Below the pieces are notes generated by a model. The model had not been told where the DNA came from. It did no database searches and worked only from the letters and a program-made list of their open reading frames with translations. This document shows, piece by piece, positions 22,335-23,712 of a DNA stretch of 23,712 bases. The DNA comes from an archaeon (lineage in GTDB: Archaea; Asgardarchaeota; Hermodarchaeia; Hermodarchaeales; Hermodarchaeaceae): assembly GCA_016550425.1 (NCBI GenBank), contig JABXGS010000001.1:1-23712 (forward strand), read 5' to 3'. Each line of letters starts with the position of its first letter. Position 1 is the stretch's first letter. A program made the translations under genes and the position numbers.

Positions 22335-23712
22335 ATGAAACTCCACCGAAAAGCGTTCATTATCCTTTCACTTCTTCTAACTGGTTTATTAGCTTCAACA
22401 ATCTTCTCAGCACAGCAGCCAATCCTCTTAGAAGCAGACACATTAGCACTTGGTGATCCGTGGGGTGTACTTTGGATGCGCCCCCAAAATGATGGCTTTG
22501 CTGCGACAGCTTTCACAACCGGTGCAGTCTTTGTCGCTGGCACTAGCCAAATTTTCGTTGATGACATCAACGAAAATATTCTTCTAGTAAAATACTCGAC
22601 AGAAGGAGAACAACTTTGGAATCAAACTTGGAATACACCAGTTGATGAAGCTGCCTATGCCTTAGCAACCTCAAACGATGCCCTATATTTGGCTGGAAAA
22701 ACCACAAATGGAACTCATGGAATAAATGGACTCCTCGTCAAACTCGATTTTGAGGGGAACGAAATTTGGAACGTTTCCTTTGGAAATTTCCCTGCGGAAT
22801 GGTTTACTAGTGTTGCAATTGGTGTGGATGGAGTCTATGTCGCTGGAATTCTGCAGCGATCAAGTTCTGATGATGCTGATGCCCTCATCGCTAAATTTAA
22901 TTTTGACGGAACAGAACTCTGGTCCGAAGCATGGGATTTAACCAATGTTGATCGGGGTTTCGGTATTGCAGTGGGGACAGATGGGGTGTATCTAGTAGGT
23001 GATTATGGTGGGCTTTGGGATGGACTCAGCAATAATGCCTTCCTCGCAAAATACTCATTCACCGGTATTCAAGTATGGAATACAACATGGGGTGGCGGAC
23101 AGAAGGATCTTGCACGCGCAGTAAATGTATGTAACGAAAGTGTCTATGTGACCGGTTCTACCCAGTCTTTTAGCACTACAACAACAGGTGCACTTTTCCT
23201 ACTCAAATACAACAGCACCAAAACTCTGCTTTGGGAGACGATTAAAAATACCGGATCAAATCATGAAGGGCTTGGTATTTTTGCGACAGAAGATACAGTG
23301 TTTGTTGGAGCTCATTATGAAGATCCTGTAGCAGGATATCGGGCGAATCTTCTCAATTTCAATACCACAGGTGAGTTCAATTGGGAACGATCATGGGGTG
23401 GTGCTGGTCCCTGTCAACCCTTCGGGTTTACCACCGGTGTCAACACTCATTATTTCGCCGGAACAACCAGTGGTTGGCTTGATGACACAACTACTGGTTT
23501 CCTCGTCAAGTTCGGGTTTGATGGGGAAACGAGTCCAGGACCAGTAGAATTGCTTCCTCCAACAATCCTGAATCCCTATGGCACTCTTATTCTTTCATGG
23601 ACCCAAGCCTTTGATGGAGATGCAACAATCGATGGGTATGAGCTCCAAATGGATATAACCCCCCTCTTTGATATCCCTGACCGAACATGGAATGTAAACG
23701 CCACAAGTCAAC
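22335..23712 (+). CDS. Secreted SBBP-type beta-propeller protein (3' truncated)
   Basis: The frame from ATG 22335 stays open to the window edge, giving 459 codons with no stop. Residues 1 to about 32 form a signal peptide: a basic start (KLHRK), a hydrophobic core (FIILSLLLTGLLAS), and a small-residue region ending near FSAQQ. The body consists of five to six repeats of about 50-60 residues, each with a 'LL(V/A)K(Y/L/F)...G...W...W' strand set and an 'AxGxDGVYVAG' strand, typical of SBBP beta-propeller repeats. Examples are LLVKYSTEGEQLWNQTW, LIAKFNFDGTELWSEAW and FLAKYSFTGIQVWNTTW. From about residue 398 (SPGPVELLPPTIL...WTQAFDGDATIDGYELQMD) a fibronectin-III- or Ig-like module begins. It probably acts at the cell surface; its ligand is unknown. 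A further domain or membrane anchor would lie downstream. Confidence 0.85.
   Translation, partial: MKLHRKAFIILSLLLTGLLASTIFSAQQPILLEADTLALGDPWGVLWMRPQNDGFAATAFTTGAVFVAGTSQIFVDDINENILLVKYSTEGEQLWNQTWNTPVDEAAYALATSNDALYLAGKTTNGTHGINGLLVKLDFEGNEIWNVSFGNFPAEWFTSVAIGVDGVYVAGILQRSSSDDADALIAKFNFDGTELWSEAWDLTNVDRGFGIAVGTDGVYLVGDYGGLWDGLSNNAFLAKYSFTGIQVWNTTWGGGQKDLARAVNVCNESVYVTGSTQSFSTTTTGALFLLKYNSTKTLLWETIKNTGSNHEGLGIFATEDTVFVGAHYEDPVAGYRANLLNFNTTGEFNWERSWGGAGPCQPFGFTTGVNTHYFAGTTSGWLDDTTTGFLVKFGFDGETSPGPVELLPPTILNPYGTLILSWTQAFDGDATIDGYELQMDITPLFDIPDRTWNVNATSQ

Noticed and set aside
22283..22570. A 95-codon minus-strand frame at the start of the beta-propeller gene.
   Set aside because: The plus-strand frame has a signal peptide and clear repeats; the minus-strand frame has no domain.

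Overview
The window is a densely packed piece of an archaeal chromosome. Archaeal markers are a stand-alone ThiN-type thiamine-phosphate synthase domain, a two-ring CDC48/VAT ATPase, a tungsten aldehyde:ferredoxin oxidoreductase, a ferredoxin-dependent 2-oxoacid oxidoreductase, and TATA-like boxes upstream of several genes. Start codons are ATG, GTG and TTG, often with good Shine-Dalgarno sequences. A longin-like protein, a GIFT/IFT52-like protein, a V4R/TRAPP-fold protein and a secreted beta-propeller protein make an Asgard archaeon plausible. That is an inference: no rRNA or other phylogenetic marker is present. The organism looks anaerobic and ferredoxin-based.

Region 1 (1-2457) is the end of a korABC operon for a TPP-dependent 2-oxoacid:ferredoxin oxidoreductase; korA lacks its N-terminus. 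Region 2 (2490-7799) holds metabolite genes: an EamA/DMT exporter, an AIR-synthase-like protein, a convergent thiN-methyltransferase pair with overlapping ends, a divergent ECF-type substrate-binding membrane protein, a macrodomain protein and a DinB-fold protein. Thiamine is a possible theme, because ThiN makes the cofactor that KorB uses and the AIR-synthase-like fold is shared with ThiL. Neither the ECF ligand nor the AIR-like substrate can be read from sequence.

Region 3 (7853-17152) is the most unusual part. A ChlI-type AAA+ ATPase is fused through a predicted transmembrane hairpin to a VWA domain and followed by a longin-like protein with a C-terminal winged-helix-like segment. A GIFT-domain/coiled-coil protein lies convergent to these and divergent from CDC48. 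CDC48 is then followed on the same strand by an unrecognised PH/GRAM-like protein, an SPFH-like protein with a charged tail, and a V4R/TRAPP-fold protein. The region therefore has two AAA+ machines beside several proteins of membrane- or scaffold-associated folds. I propose it as a candidate undescribed membrane-associated AAA+ module.

Region 4 (17177-23712) has a complete AOR on the minus strand, a large membrane protein joining a phage-holin-IV-like module to an alkaline-phosphatase-superfamily domain, a HIT protein, and a secreted beta-propeller protein that runs off the right edge. I saw no tRNA, rRNA, CRISPR array or insertion sequence. The largest gap between chosen gene ends is about 157 bases (19010-19166), a divergent promoter region.
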